In this document: positions 27,072 through 34,848 of the stretch, in pieces
Numbering within the stretch: position 1 is the first letter of the stretch
Layout of the letters: each line of letters begins with the position of its first letter
Origin: JACVRW01 sp963835705
Lineage (GTDB): Bacteria; Actinomycetota; Thermoleophilia; Solirubrobacterales; Thermoleophilaceae
Reading direction: 5' to 3'
NCBI GenBank assembly: GCA_963835705.1
Contig: CAWIGR010000012.1
Location: forward strand, 62,001-126,000
DNA: 64,000 nucleotides
Notes under the pieces: model-generated
What the model was told of the DNA's origin: nothing
What the model saw: the letters and a program-made list of their open reading frames with translations, nothing else
Database searches by the model: none
Made by a program: the position numbers and the translations under genes

Positions 27072-27907
27072 GCAGCCCGCTTCCCGATCGGCGTCGTCAC
27101 GTCCACGTGCTCCACGTTCCCGATCGGGAGCTGGAGGAACCGCGTGCCCACCCGGCGGAACTCCTCCGGATCGCCGGTGGCGAGGAAGCCGTAGGCGCCG
27201 CGCCTGCCCTCGTCGTTCTCCACTCCGGCCTCACGTAGGCGGGCCTCGACCTCGTGAGCGATGGCCTCGCCCGAGCTGACGATCGACACGCCGCGGCCCA
27301 GCTCCCGCTGCAGCACCGGGCGGACGAGCGGGTAGTGGGTGCAGCCGAGGATGACCGTGTCGACCCCCGCGCGCTTCAGCGGCCGGCACGCTCCCTCGAC
27401 GCAGGTGAGCACGCGATGGTCGACGTCGCCGCCGGCCTGGATCAGCGGGGCGAGCTCGGCCGACGCCACGGCGTGCAGCTCGGCCTCCGGGGCCGTCTCC
27501 GCGAGCGCCCGGGCGTAGGCGCCGCTTTCGACTGTGGCCGGCGTGGCGATCAGGCCGACCTTGTCGTTTCTCGTCGCTGTCGCCGCCAGCCGGGATTCGG
27601 GGCGAACTACGGCAACCACGGGCAGGCGCTGCTCGAGCTCGTTTTTCAGCGCCGGCAGCGCGGCGGCCGTTGCCGAGTTGCAGGCCACCACCAGCAGCTT
27701 TGCTCCTCTTTCGAGCAGGATCCCGGCGAGCTCCCGGGCGAAGCCGAGCAGCTGCTCCGGCGAGCGATCCCCGTACGGGAAGCGGGCCGTGTCACCGAGA
27801 TACAGGAAGTCCTCGTGCGGAAGCGACACGAGGCATTCGTGCAGGACGGTGAGGCCGCCGACGCCCGAATCGAAGACGGCGACAGGCAGTGACCGGGGTC
27901 CGCTCAC
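27068..27907 (-). CDS. murI: Glutamate racemase
   Basis: 279 residues from GTG 27907 (SGPRSLPVAVFDSGVGGLTV). It makes D-glutamate for peptidoglycan. The two catalytic Cys loops are visible: LLVVACNSATAAALP and VILGCTHYPLVRP, as is the substrate loop YLGDTARFPYGDRS. The open frame reaches 28000, but the added residues are atypical. First gene of the murI-rph-rdgB-CDF operon, every junction of which is an overlap or very short. Confidence 0.95.
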   Translation of the reverse strand: MSGPRSLPVAVFDSGVGGLTVLHECLVSLPHEDFLYLGDTARFPYGDRSPEQLLGFARELAGILLERGAKLLVVACNSATAAALPALKNELEQRLPVVAVVRPESRLAATATRNDKVGLIATPATVESGAYARALAETAPEAELHAVASAELAPLIQAGGDVDHRVLTCVEGACRPLKRAGVDTVILGCTHYPLVRPVLQRELGRGVSIVSSGEAIAHEVEARLREAGVENDEGRRGAYGFLATGDPEEFRRVGTRFLQLPIGNVEHVDVTTPIGKRAA

Positions 27908-28025
27908 GACGGCCAATGGTGTCACGCCTCCCGGAACGCGCCGCAGCCCGCCCTCGAGTGTCGTGCATTGGTGCCCACATAGGGCACCTGGATCGGACAC
28001 TTGCGCCTCGCCCGGCCGCGCCCCG

Positions 28026-28244
28026 TCAGAACTGGACCTTCCTCACTGCGTCCTTGATCTTTCCGATGATCGCGTCGCCGAGCTCCTTGCCCTCGTCGGT
28101 GCGGAAGCCCTTCATCGCGGCGATCACGCCGGCCATCACCAGGGCGACCAGCAGGATCAGGGCCACGTACTCGACGGTGCCCTGGCCGGCCTCGCGGCGG
28201 GCGCCGGCGAGCGCGGCGTGGATGCGTCCCATCAGGCGGTACAT
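28026..28244 (-). CDS. Flp/Fap-type pilin
   Basis: 72 residues from ATG 28244, with GGGAGG upstream. After a short basic leader the class IVb prepilin motif GQGTVEYVALILLVALVMAG appears (cleavage after Gly, Glu at +5, Tyr at +6), then a short amphipathic tail. Such pilins are exported and assembled by Tad machinery. None of the tad/cpa assembly or prepilin peptidase genes is in this window, so the pilin gene stands alone here. Confidence 0.88.
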   Translation of the reverse strand: MYRLMGRIHAALAGARREAGQGTVEYVALILLVALVMAGVIAAMKGFRTDEGKELGDAIIGKIKDAVRKVQF

Positions 28245-28392
28245 CGTTCGACCTCCCAAGTCGGTGATGAAGTGGAGGCCGATCGTCCGCCGGGCCGGCA
28301 TACGGCTCCAGACGCGAACGTGAAGGGAGGGTGACAACGGAGCGCCCTGTCAAGATGGCTGCCCGAATGGGCGGCAAGGGACGCAACCCCTG

Positions 28393-30282
28393 ATGTGCGG
28401 CATCGGCGCGCTTCTCGACCCGGCGGGAGCCTCGAATCAGGACGCCGCGCAGCGGATGCTCGAAGCTCTCCGGCACCGGGGTCCCGACGGCGAGGCCGTC
28501 AGGCGAACCGGTCCCGTCACGCTCGCCCACACCCGGCTCGCCATCATCGACGTCGCCGGGGGCGACCAGCCGCTCGACTCCGAGGACGGCGCCGTCACCC
28601 TGATCGCCAACGCGGAGATCTACAACCACCGCACGCTGCGCACCAAGCTCGAGGAGCGCGGCCATGGCTTCGCCACCGGCTCGGACTGCGAGGCCATCGT
28701 CCACGCCTACGAGGAGCACGGCCTGCAGTGCGTGCGCCAGCTGAACGGCATCTTCGCCTTCGTGCTCTGGGACGAGCGCAGGAACCGGCTCGTCGCCGCC
28801 CGCGACGAGTTCGGCGTCAAGCCCCTCTACTGGTGGAGCGACGGCACGCGTGTGGCCATCGCCTCCGCGATCGGCGCCCTCCTCGAGGCCGGCCTGGTCA
28901 AGCCCGAGGTGGACCGGACGGCCCTCGACCACTACCTCGCCTGCCGCTTCGTCCCCGCCCCGCGGACCCTCTTCAGGGGCGTCAACAAGCTACCGGCCGC
29001 CTCCACGCTCATCGTCGAGAACGACGGCGCGCCCGTGGTCGAGACCTGGCGCCCGCCGCCGGGCGCGCCCCACCGCGACCTCTCGGACGACGACGTGGCC
29101 GGCGCGCTCGCCGAGCGCTTCGCCGACGCGGTCGAGCGCCAGATGATGTCGGACGTCCCCTACGGCGCCTTCCTGTCCGGCGGCGTCGACTCCGCCTCAG
29201 TCGTCGCCGCGATGGCGCTCCGCTCTCCCAGCCCCCCGACCACCTTCACGATCGGCTTCCCCGGCGCCGGGCCCGTCTTCGACGAGCGCGAGGCCGCCGC
29301 CGAGAGCGCCCGCCTGATCGGCACCGAGCACCACGCCACGGCCACGGCCGAGACCGACTTCCTCACGGAGCTGGCGACCGCTGTCCCGCGCCTCGAGGAG
29401 CCATGCGGCATCCCCTCCGCGCCGGCCCTGGGCCAGCTCTCGCGCTTCGCCGCCGAGCGGGTCAAGGTCGTGCTCGCCGGCCAGGGCGCCGACGAGCCCC
29501 ACGGTGGCTACGGCCGCCACCAGGCCGCCGCGCTGCTCGGGCGCCTCCGCCACGCCCCCGCGGCGCTCGCCTCGCCGGCCGCGGCGCTCGCGCGCGCCGT
29601 CCCCCGTGCGGCCCGTGCCCGCCGGGCCGCGCACATGCTCGGGGGGAGGGGCGACGTCGAGCGGCTGCTCAGGCTGGTCGAGATCACCGACGCCCCGGTG
29701 CGCAAGGCACTGCTCGGCGAGCGGCGGCCCAGGGAGGCCGAGACCGAGCGGCTCGCCCTCGCGCACGACGTCCTCGCCGACGTGAAGGGCCGCGACCTGC
29801 TCGACCAGGCCCTCTACCTCGACACCCGCATGTTCCTCCCCGACGGCATCCTGATCTGCAACGACAAGATGTCGATGGCCGCCTCGCTCGAGCTGCGCGT
29901 GCCCTTCCTCGACGTGGAGCTGATGCGCTTCGTGGAGCGCATCCCGGCCCGCATGCGCGTCCGCCCGCGCGCGGGTAAGCGCATCCACCGGATGGCGATG
30001 GAGCGCATCCTCCCGCCGGGGATCGCGGACCGGCCGAAGCATGGGTTCGCCACCCCCTACGACGAGTGGCTGCGCGCCTCGCTGGGCGAGGAGGTCGAGC
30101 GCCGCCACTCGCCCGGCGGGCCGCTGGCCGAGCTGATCCGCCCCGACGCGGTGGCGACGCTCGTGGCCGAGCACCGCCGCGGGCGCGCCGACCACAAGGC
30201 CATCCTCTTCTGCCTGCTCGAGCTGTCCGAGTGGCACCGCGCCTTCGTCGAGGCCCGCGAGCCGAGCCTCGCCCGAGCGTGA
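28393..30282 (+). CDS. asnB: Asparagine synthase (glutamine-hydrolysing)
   Basis: 629 residues, full length. MCGIGALLDPAG gives the N-terminal Cys nucleophile of a class II amidotransferase (to about 190); the synthetase domain has the PPi loop AFLSGGVDSASVVAAM and VLAGQGADEPHGGYGRH. It amidates aspartate, or in specialised clusters another carboxyl. The GTG of a glycosyltransferase overlaps its stop. In many bacteria AsnB plus glycosyltransferase marks surface-polysaccharide loci, so an amide-modifying role in a polysaccharide is as plausible as plain asparagine synthesis. Confidence 0.92.
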   Translation: MCGIGALLDPAGASNQDAAQRMLEALRHRGPDGEAVRRTGPVTLAHTRLAIIDVAGGDQPLDSEDGAVTLIANAEIYNHRTLRTKLEERGHGFATGSDCEAIVHAYEEHGLQCVRQLNGIFAFVLWDERRNRLVAARDEFGVKPLYWWSDGTRVAIASAIGALLEAGLVKPEVDRTALDHYLACRFVPAPRTLFRGVNKLPAASTLIVENDGAPVVETWRPPPGAPHRDLSDDDVAGALAERFADAVERQMMSDVPYGAFLSGGVDSASVVAAMALRSPSPPTTFTIGFPGAGPVFDEREAAAESARLIGTEHHATATAETDFLTELATAVPRLEEPCGIPSAPALGQLSRFAAERVKVVLAGQGADEPHGGYGRHQAAALLGRLRHAPAALASPAAALARAVPRAARARRAAHMLGGRGDVERLLRLVEITDAPVRKALLGERRPREAETERLALAHDVLADVKGRDLLDQALYLDTRMFLPDGILICNDKMSMAASLELRVPFLDVELMRFVERIPARMRVRPRAGKRIHRMAMERILPPGIADRPKHGFATPYDEWLRASLGEEVERRHSPGGPLAELIRPDAVATLVAEHRRGRADHKAILFCLLELSEWHRAFVEAREPSLARA

Positions 30283-31274
30283 GGCTCCTCTACGTCCATT
30301 CGGGCAAGGCGAGCTTCGTCGCCATCGACCGCGCGATCCTCGCCGAGCGCTTCGAGATCGAGGACCTCTACCAGCCGGGGCGTGTGCCCAACGTGCCGAG
30401 CGTGGTTCGCTCGGTCCTCAGAGCCGACGTCGTGTTCGGCTGGTTCGCCTCATGGCACACCTTCCTCCCGATCACGCTGGCCTGGCTGCTGCGAAAGCCG
30501 AGCGTGATGGTGATCGGCGGCTTCGACACGGCCAGCATGCCCGACATCGGCTACGGCTACCAGCGCGGCGGCCTGCGCCGGCACGCCAGCCGCTGGATCT
30601 TCCGCCGCGCGACCCGGCTGATCACCAACTCGAGCTACAGCTTCAGCGAGATCGAGCGCAACACGCCGATCCCGCCCGAGCGAGTGACCGTCGTGCACCA
30701 CGGCGTGCCCGATCCGTTCGAGGGTGAGCCGGGGACCAAGGAGCGCGTGGCGCTCACGGTGGGCGCGATCAACCGCACCACCCTCGTCCAGAAGGGCCAG
30801 CTCGCGTTCGTCAGAGCGGCGCGCGAGCTGCCCGACGTGCGCTTCGTGTTCGCCGGCAAGTGGCTCGACGACACGGTCGACGAGCTGCGCGCGGCGGCCC
30901 CTCCGAACGTGGAGCTGACCGGCTGGCTGTCCGACGACGACCTGCACGCCGCCTACCGGCGCGCCGCTGTGTACGTGCAGGCCTCGCGGCACGAGGGCTT
31001 CGGGCTCGCGGTGGCGGAGGCGATGCTGGCGGGCTGCGTGCCGGTCGTGATGAACGTGACCGCCATGCCCGAGGTGGTGGGCGAGGCCGGGGTCCTGATC
31101 GAGTCGCAGCAGCCGGCCGCGGTGGCCGAAGGCGTGCGCCGCGCCCTGGCGATGGGCCCCGATGCCGCGGCCCGGGCGCGGGAGCGCATCCTTACGGCCT
31201 TCCCGATGGAGACCCGGAGAGAGGGGATCCTGCGCGTGGTGGACGAGGCCCTCTACGCGCGCAGGTCCCAGTAG
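30279..31274 (+). CDS. Glycosyltransferase (GT4-like, GT-B fold)
   Basis: 331 residues from GTG 30279 (GTGA overlap with asnB). GT-B fold: an N-terminal domain (RLLYVHSGKASFVAIDRAIL), the linker TVVHHGVPDPFEG and a C-terminal group 1 domain with VGAINRTTLVQKGQLAFVRA, VYVQASRHEGFGLAVAEAML (the E-x7-E donor-binding region) and VVGEAGVLI. No signal peptide. It presumably transfers a sugar from a nucleotide or lipid donor during surface glycan synthesis; donor and acceptor unknown. Confidence 0.88.
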   Translation: MRLLYVHSGKASFVAIDRAILAERFEIEDLYQPGRVPNVPSVVRSVLRADVVFGWFASWHTFLPITLAWLLRKPSVMVIGGFDTASMPDIGYGYQRGGLRRHASRWIFRRATRLITNSSYSFSEIERNTPIPPERVTVVHHGVPDPFEGEPGTKERVALTVGAINRTTLVQKGQLAFVRAARELPDVRFVFAGKWLDDTVDELRAAAPPNVELTGWLSDDDLHAAYRRAAVYVQASRHEGFGLAVAEAMLAGCVPVVMNVTAMPEVVGEAGVLIESQQPAAVAEGVRRALAMGPDAAARARERILTAFPMETRREGILRVVDEALYARRSQ

Positions 31275-32248
31275 CGCCCGACCACCGCCGCGGCCTCCTC
31301 CACCAGGGGGCCGCGCGGGTGCGTGCGGGGCTCGCCGCCGGCCTCCAGCACGTCCATCGTCGCCGCCACCGAGGCGGCCAGGCCGTCGAGGTCGTAGCCG
31401 CCCTCGAGCACGCAGCCCACCGGCTTGCCCAGCGTCAGCACCTGCCGGGTCAGCTCGGCGAACGAGGCGGTCTCGAGCGCGCAGCCGCCCACCGGGTCGT
31501 CGCGGTGGGCGTCGAAGCCGGCCGACACCAGCACCAGGTCGGGATCGAAGGAGCGCGCAGCCGGCAGCACCACGTGCTCGACCAGACCGCAGAAGAGGTC
31601 CTCGCCGGCGCGCGCCGGCACGGGCAGGTTGATCGAGAAGCCCTCGCCGTCGCCCTCGCCCACGTCGGACAGCGGGCCCGTGCCGGGATAGAACGGGTAC
31701 TGGTGGATGCTCGCGAAGAGCACCTCCCGCGACCCGTGGAAGATCGAGTTCGTCCCGTTGCCGTGATGCACGTCCCAGTCGAGCACGAACACACGCGCCG
31801 CGCCGAGCGAATCGAGCGCGTGGCGCGCCGCGACGGCCATGCTCCCGAACAGGCAGAAGCCCATCGCGCGGTCCCGCTCCGCGTGGTGCCCGGGCGGCCG
31901 CAGGAGCGAGAAGCCGGCCCGCTCCCCGCCCTCGAGCAGCGCCTCCACCAGCGCGCAGGCGCCGCCGGCCCCGTGCAGCGCCGCGTCCCAGGAGCCCTCC
32001 GAGGTCGGCGTGTCGAGGTCGAAGGCGCCCGCCCGCGCGCTCGTCTCCCGCACGGCGTCCACGTGCTCGCGCGTGTGGACCGCGAGCAGTTGCTCCTCCG
32101 TGGCCGGCGGCGCCTCGTGACGCTCGAAGCCGAACCAGTCGTGCCGGTCGAGCTCCGCCTGGACGGCGTGCATCCGGTCGACCCGCTCGGGGTGACCCAT
32201 GCCGGTCTCGTGCAGGAGCGAGGAGGGATGGGTGAGAGCTACGGACAC
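31253..32248 (-). CDS. Histone-deacetylase-superfamily hydrolase (AcuC/APAH-like)
   Basis: 331 residues. All arginase/deacetylase-fold metal motifs are present: LLRPPGHHAERDRAMGFCLF (general base His pair), VLDWDVHHGNGT (Asp and His zinc ligands), SAGFDAHRDDP (second Asp) and LEGGYDL. Bacterial members remove acetyl groups from lysine, acetylpolyamines or acetoin-pathway enzymes; the substrate cannot be told. The 3' end overlaps the glycosyltransferase tail-to-tail by 22 bp, and the GTG start is 29 nt from the divergent nadB start. Confidence 0.92.
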   Translation of the reverse strand: MSVALTHPSSLLHETGMGHPERVDRMHAVQAELDRHDWFGFERHEAPPATEEQLLAVHTREHVDAVRETSARAGAFDLDTPTSEGSWDAALHGAGGACALVEALLEGGERAGFSLLRPPGHHAERDRAMGFCLFGSMAVAARHALDSLGAARVFVLDWDVHHGNGTNSIFHGSREVLFASIHQYPFYPGTGPLSDVGEGDGEGFSINLPVPARAGEDLFCGLVEHVVLPAARSFDPDLVLVSAGFDAHRDDPVGGCALETASFAELTRQVLTLGKPVGCVLEGGYDLDGLAASVAATMDVLEAGGEPRTHPRGPLVEEAAAVVGRYWDLRA

Positions 32249-32277
32249 GGGCGCCGGTACGGTACCGGCGCGCCGCC

Positions 32278-33750
32278 ATGGACCCCTTGGAGCCCGAGCC
32301 CCTGCGCGCCGACGTCGCCGTGGTCGGCGCCGGCGCCGCCGGCCTGTACGCGGCGCTGACGGCGGCGGGCGGGGGCGCGCAAGTCGCGCTCGTGAGCCGC
32401 TCGCCGCTTGCGCAGACCGCCTCCTACTGGGCCCAGGGCGGCATCGCCGCCGCGCTGGCGGACGACGACGCGCCGGACCTCCACGCCGCCGACACGCTCG
32501 CGGCCGGGCGCGACGCCGCCCGCGAGAGCGCGGTGCGCGTGCTCTGCGCGGAGTCGCCCGGGCGGGTGCGCGACCTGGAGCGGCTCGGCGTGCGCTTCGA
32601 TGCCGACCGCCGCGGCAACCTCGCCCTGGGGCTCGAGGGGGGCCACTCGCGCCGGCGCGTCGTCCACGCGGGCGGCGCCGCGACGGGCCGGCGGATCACC
32701 CGCGAGCTGTCGGCGCTGGCGGCGGTACACGAGCGCATCGAGGTGCTCGAGCCGACGGCGGCGACCGCGTTGCTTCGCGACGAGGATCGCTGCGTGGGAC
32801 TGATCGCGCGCAGGCGCGGCGGCGAGGGCCTGGCGCTGCTCGCGCGCGCCGTGATCCTCGCCACCGGCGGCATGGCCGCGCTGTGGGAGCGCACGACCAA
32901 TCCGCTCGGCGCGGTCGGCGCCGGCCTGTCCCTGGCCGTGGCGGCCGGCGCCGAGCTGGCCGACCTCGAGTTCATGCAGTTCCACCCCACCGCGCTCCGG
33001 CTCGACGGACCGCGCGACGGCTTCCTCATCACTGAGGCCGTGCGCGGCGAGGGCGCCACGCTGCTGAACGGCGAGGGCGACCGCTTCGTGGACGAGCTCG
33101 CGCCGCGCGACCAGGTGGCGCTCGCGATCCAGGCCGAGCTGGCGCGCAGCGGCGAGCCCGCGGTGGGCCTCGACGTGCGCGCCGTCGATCTCCAGCGCTT
33201 CCCCAACATCGCCGCCGCGCTCGAGGAGGTGGGGCTCGACCCGGCGCGCGACCTGCTGCCCGTGGCGCCCGCCGCCCACTACACGATGGGCGGCGTGGCG
33301 AGCGACCTCGAGGGGCGCTCGTCGCTGGCGGGCCTGTATGCGGTCGGCGAGGCGGCCTGCACCGGCCTCCACGGCGCCAACCGGCTCGCCTCCAATTCGC
33401 TCGCCGAATGCTTTGTGTTCGGCCGGCGCGCGGCGCTCGCCGCGGCGGCCGATCCGCCGCCCCCGGGGCACCCGCCGGATGCCGAGCACGTGGCGATCGG
33501 ACCGCCCACGGAGGCCACCCGCGCGGCGCTGTGGCGCCATGCGGGCCTGCGCCGCGACCGGGCCGGGCTGAGGGAGCTGCTCGCCGACCGGCACCCGCTC
33601 GCCCGGCTCGTTGCGGCCTCCTGCCTCGCGCGCGAGGAGAGCCGCGGGGCGCACCAGCGCACCGATGCCCCCGCCACCGACCCGGCGCTCGACTGCATGC
33701 ATACGCTTGTGGACGCCGGCGCCGAGCCGCGCTTCGAGCGATGGACCTAG
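32278..33750 (+). CDS. nadB: L-aspartate oxidase
   Basis: 490 residues. FAD enzyme oxidising L-aspartate to iminoaspartate, the first step of de novo NAD synthesis. N-terminal FAD fold ADVAVVGAGAAGLYAALTAA, TASYWAQGGIAAAL, the active-site regions GGHSRRRVVHAGGA and EFMQFHPTALRLDG, and the C-terminal FAD block GLHGANRLASNSLAECFVFG. nadA and nadC, its usual partners, are absent from this stretch. A TACGGT box lies 13 nt before the ATG. Confidence 0.95.
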   Translation: MDPLEPEPLRADVAVVGAGAAGLYAALTAAGGGAQVALVSRSPLAQTASYWAQGGIAAALADDDAPDLHAADTLAAGRDAARESAVRVLCAESPGRVRDLERLGVRFDADRRGNLALGLEGGHSRRRVVHAGGAATGRRITRELSALAAVHERIEVLEPTAATALLRDEDRCVGLIARRRGGEGLALLARAVILATGGMAALWERTTNPLGAVGAGLSLAVAAGAELADLEFMQFHPTALRLDGPRDGFLITEAVRGEGATLLNGEGDRFVDELAPRDQVALAIQAELARSGEPAVGLDVRAVDLQRFPNIAAALEEVGLDPARDLLPVAPAAHYTMGGVASDLEGRSSLAGLYAVGEAACTGLHGANRLASNSLAECFVFGRRAALAAAADPPPPGHPPDAEHVAIGPPTEATRAALWRHAGLRRDRAGLRELLADRHPLARLVAASCLAREESRGAHQRTDAPATDPALDCMHTLVDAGAEPRFERWT

Positions 33751-34223
33751 ACGAGCTCTTCCGCGAGGCGATGACGAGGCTCGCCTCGGGCGTAGCCGTG
33801 GCCACCGCGCGGCGCCCGGACGGGCTGCCCTGCGGGATCGCCGCGACCGCGCTCACCTCGTACAGCGCCCACCCGCCCTCGCTGCTCGTGTCGGTCTGGC
33901 ACGCCTCGCGCTGCCACGAGGCGCTCACCACCTGCGAGCGCTTCGGGGTGCACCTGCTGCGCTCGAACGAGATCGAGGTGGCGCACGCCTTCGCGGACCG
34001 CGAGTCGCCCGACAAGTTCGCCGGGCGCGAGTGGCGCTGGGACGGCGACGTGCCCGAGCTGACCGGCACGCTCGCCTACCTGCGCTGCCGGCGCGCCGAG
34101 AACTTCGCGCGCTACGACCACACGATCCTGATCGGCGACCTCGAGACTGGCCGGATCGAGCCCGGGGAGCCGCTCGTCTACGCCCGCCGGCGCATGGATT
34201 GGCTCATGCAGCCGATGCGCTAG
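33741..34223 (+). CDS. Flavin reductase-like (FMN-binding split barrel) protein
   Basis: 160 residues from ATG 33741, overlapping the nadB end by 10 bp. Typical of the HpaC/RutF flavin-reductase family: EAMTRLASGVAVATARRPDG, GIAATALTSYSAHPPSLLVS, FGVHLLRSNEIEVAHAFA. It would reduce FMN/FAD with NAD(P)H for a partner oxygenase or oxidase. Coupling to nadB is positional; no partner monooxygenase is next to it. Confidence 0.88.
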   Translation: MDLDELFREAMTRLASGVAVATARRPDGLPCGIAATALTSYSAHPPSLLVSVWHASRCHEALTTCERFGVHLLRSNEIEVAHAFADRESPDKFAGREWRWDGDVPELTGTLAYLRCRRAENFARYDHTILIGDLETGRIEPGEPLVYARRRMDWLMQPMR

Positions 34224-34396
34224 CAAAACCGGACAGATGTGTTTGCGCGCCCCGCCTCTCCGGGCATTAGCTGACTGACCGTCCAGTTGGCTTAACACGA
34301 AAGCAATACTCGGTCCGTTGAAGCTTTACGAGAGGGTTGTTTCAACCGCAGGCAGGGGGCAAGGCTTGCTCCCAACAGGAGGCTAAGGGAGGCCCG
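34224..34396 (+). promoter_or_regulatory. Leader region of the Cys/His-rich protein
   Basis: This 173-nt gap is less GC-rich than its surroundings. It contains an interrupted dyad GTTGAA (34317) and TTCAAC (34341), then a stem GGGGGCAAG/CTTGCTCCC (about 34356-34374) just before a strong ribosome-binding site AAGGGAGG (34385-34392). A structured, possibly regulated 5' leader is likely; no known riboswitch class was recognised. Confidence 0.35.
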
Positions 34397-34822
34397 ATGT
34401 ATCAGTTCAGTCGCTCTCTCTACCGCGAGATGGCGCACGATGTCGTCCCTGGCAGGGGAGAAGACGTCGTCGAGACACGCCAGCGGTTCCTGAGGGCGTG
34501 CGAGACGTCGATGGAGCGCCTGGCGCTCGACCGGCACTACTTCGCGAAGCCGGTGCGCACTCTGTTCAACGACGTGCGTCACTACTTCCCGATGACGGAG
34601 CAGCTGCGCGTGTACCGGATGTGCGAGAAGCACATGCTGCTCGCCACGGAGTACGTGGACAGCCAGCTCCGCGAGGGTGTGACCTTCGACGGCAGCCCGG
34701 TCTGCTGCCACGCGAGCACGCGCAAGGGGACCGCGTGCCAGCGGGTGCCGCTGCCGGGCCTCAAGTACTGCCCGTCGCACAAGCACCTCGAGGACGAGTT
34801 CGACGTGGTGGCCGCGGCCTGA
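34397..34822 (+). CDS. Cys/His-rich small protein (DUF5763-like zinc motif)
   Basis: 141 residues from ATG 34397. A helical N-terminal two-thirds (MYQFSRSLYREMAHDVVPGR, VRTLFNDVRHYFPMTEQLRV) ends in a compact Cys/His cluster: CCHASTRKGTACQR, then KYCPSHKH. The C-x8-9-C-x10-C-x2-H spacing resembles short DUF5763-type zinc knuckles (CxAxTxxGxxCxR...YCxxH). Role unknown; nucleic-acid or protein binding would be a guess. Good ribosome-binding site and a long leader suggest strong, regulated expression. Confidence 0.75.
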   Translation: MYQFSRSLYREMAHDVVPGRGEDVVETRQRFLRACETSMERLALDRHYFAKPVRTLFNDVRHYFPMTEQLRVYRMCEKHMLLATEYVDSQLREGVTFDGSPVCCHASTRKGTACQRVPLPGLKYCPSHKHLEDEFDVVAAA

Positions 34823-34848
34823 CGTAGTAGTTCCGTAGCGTCCCGGGG

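Noticed and set aside
28393..30282. AsnB-like protein as a lasso-peptide cyclase
   Set aside because: No precursor peptide, B-type protease or ABC exporter is adjacent; the protein has a complete glutaminase domain and a glycosyltransferase neighbour, fitting asparagine synthase or polysaccharide amidation.
31253..32248. Deacetylase-like gene as evidence of eukaryotic contamination
   Set aside because: AcuC/APAH-type members are widespread in bacteria, and the gene has the same GC content, tight spacing and overlaps as its neighbours.
30450..32279. 609-codon minus-strand frame across the glycosyltransferase and deacetylase
   Set aside because: It lies in the wrong frame over the deacetylase and antisense to the glycosyltransferase; no family features.
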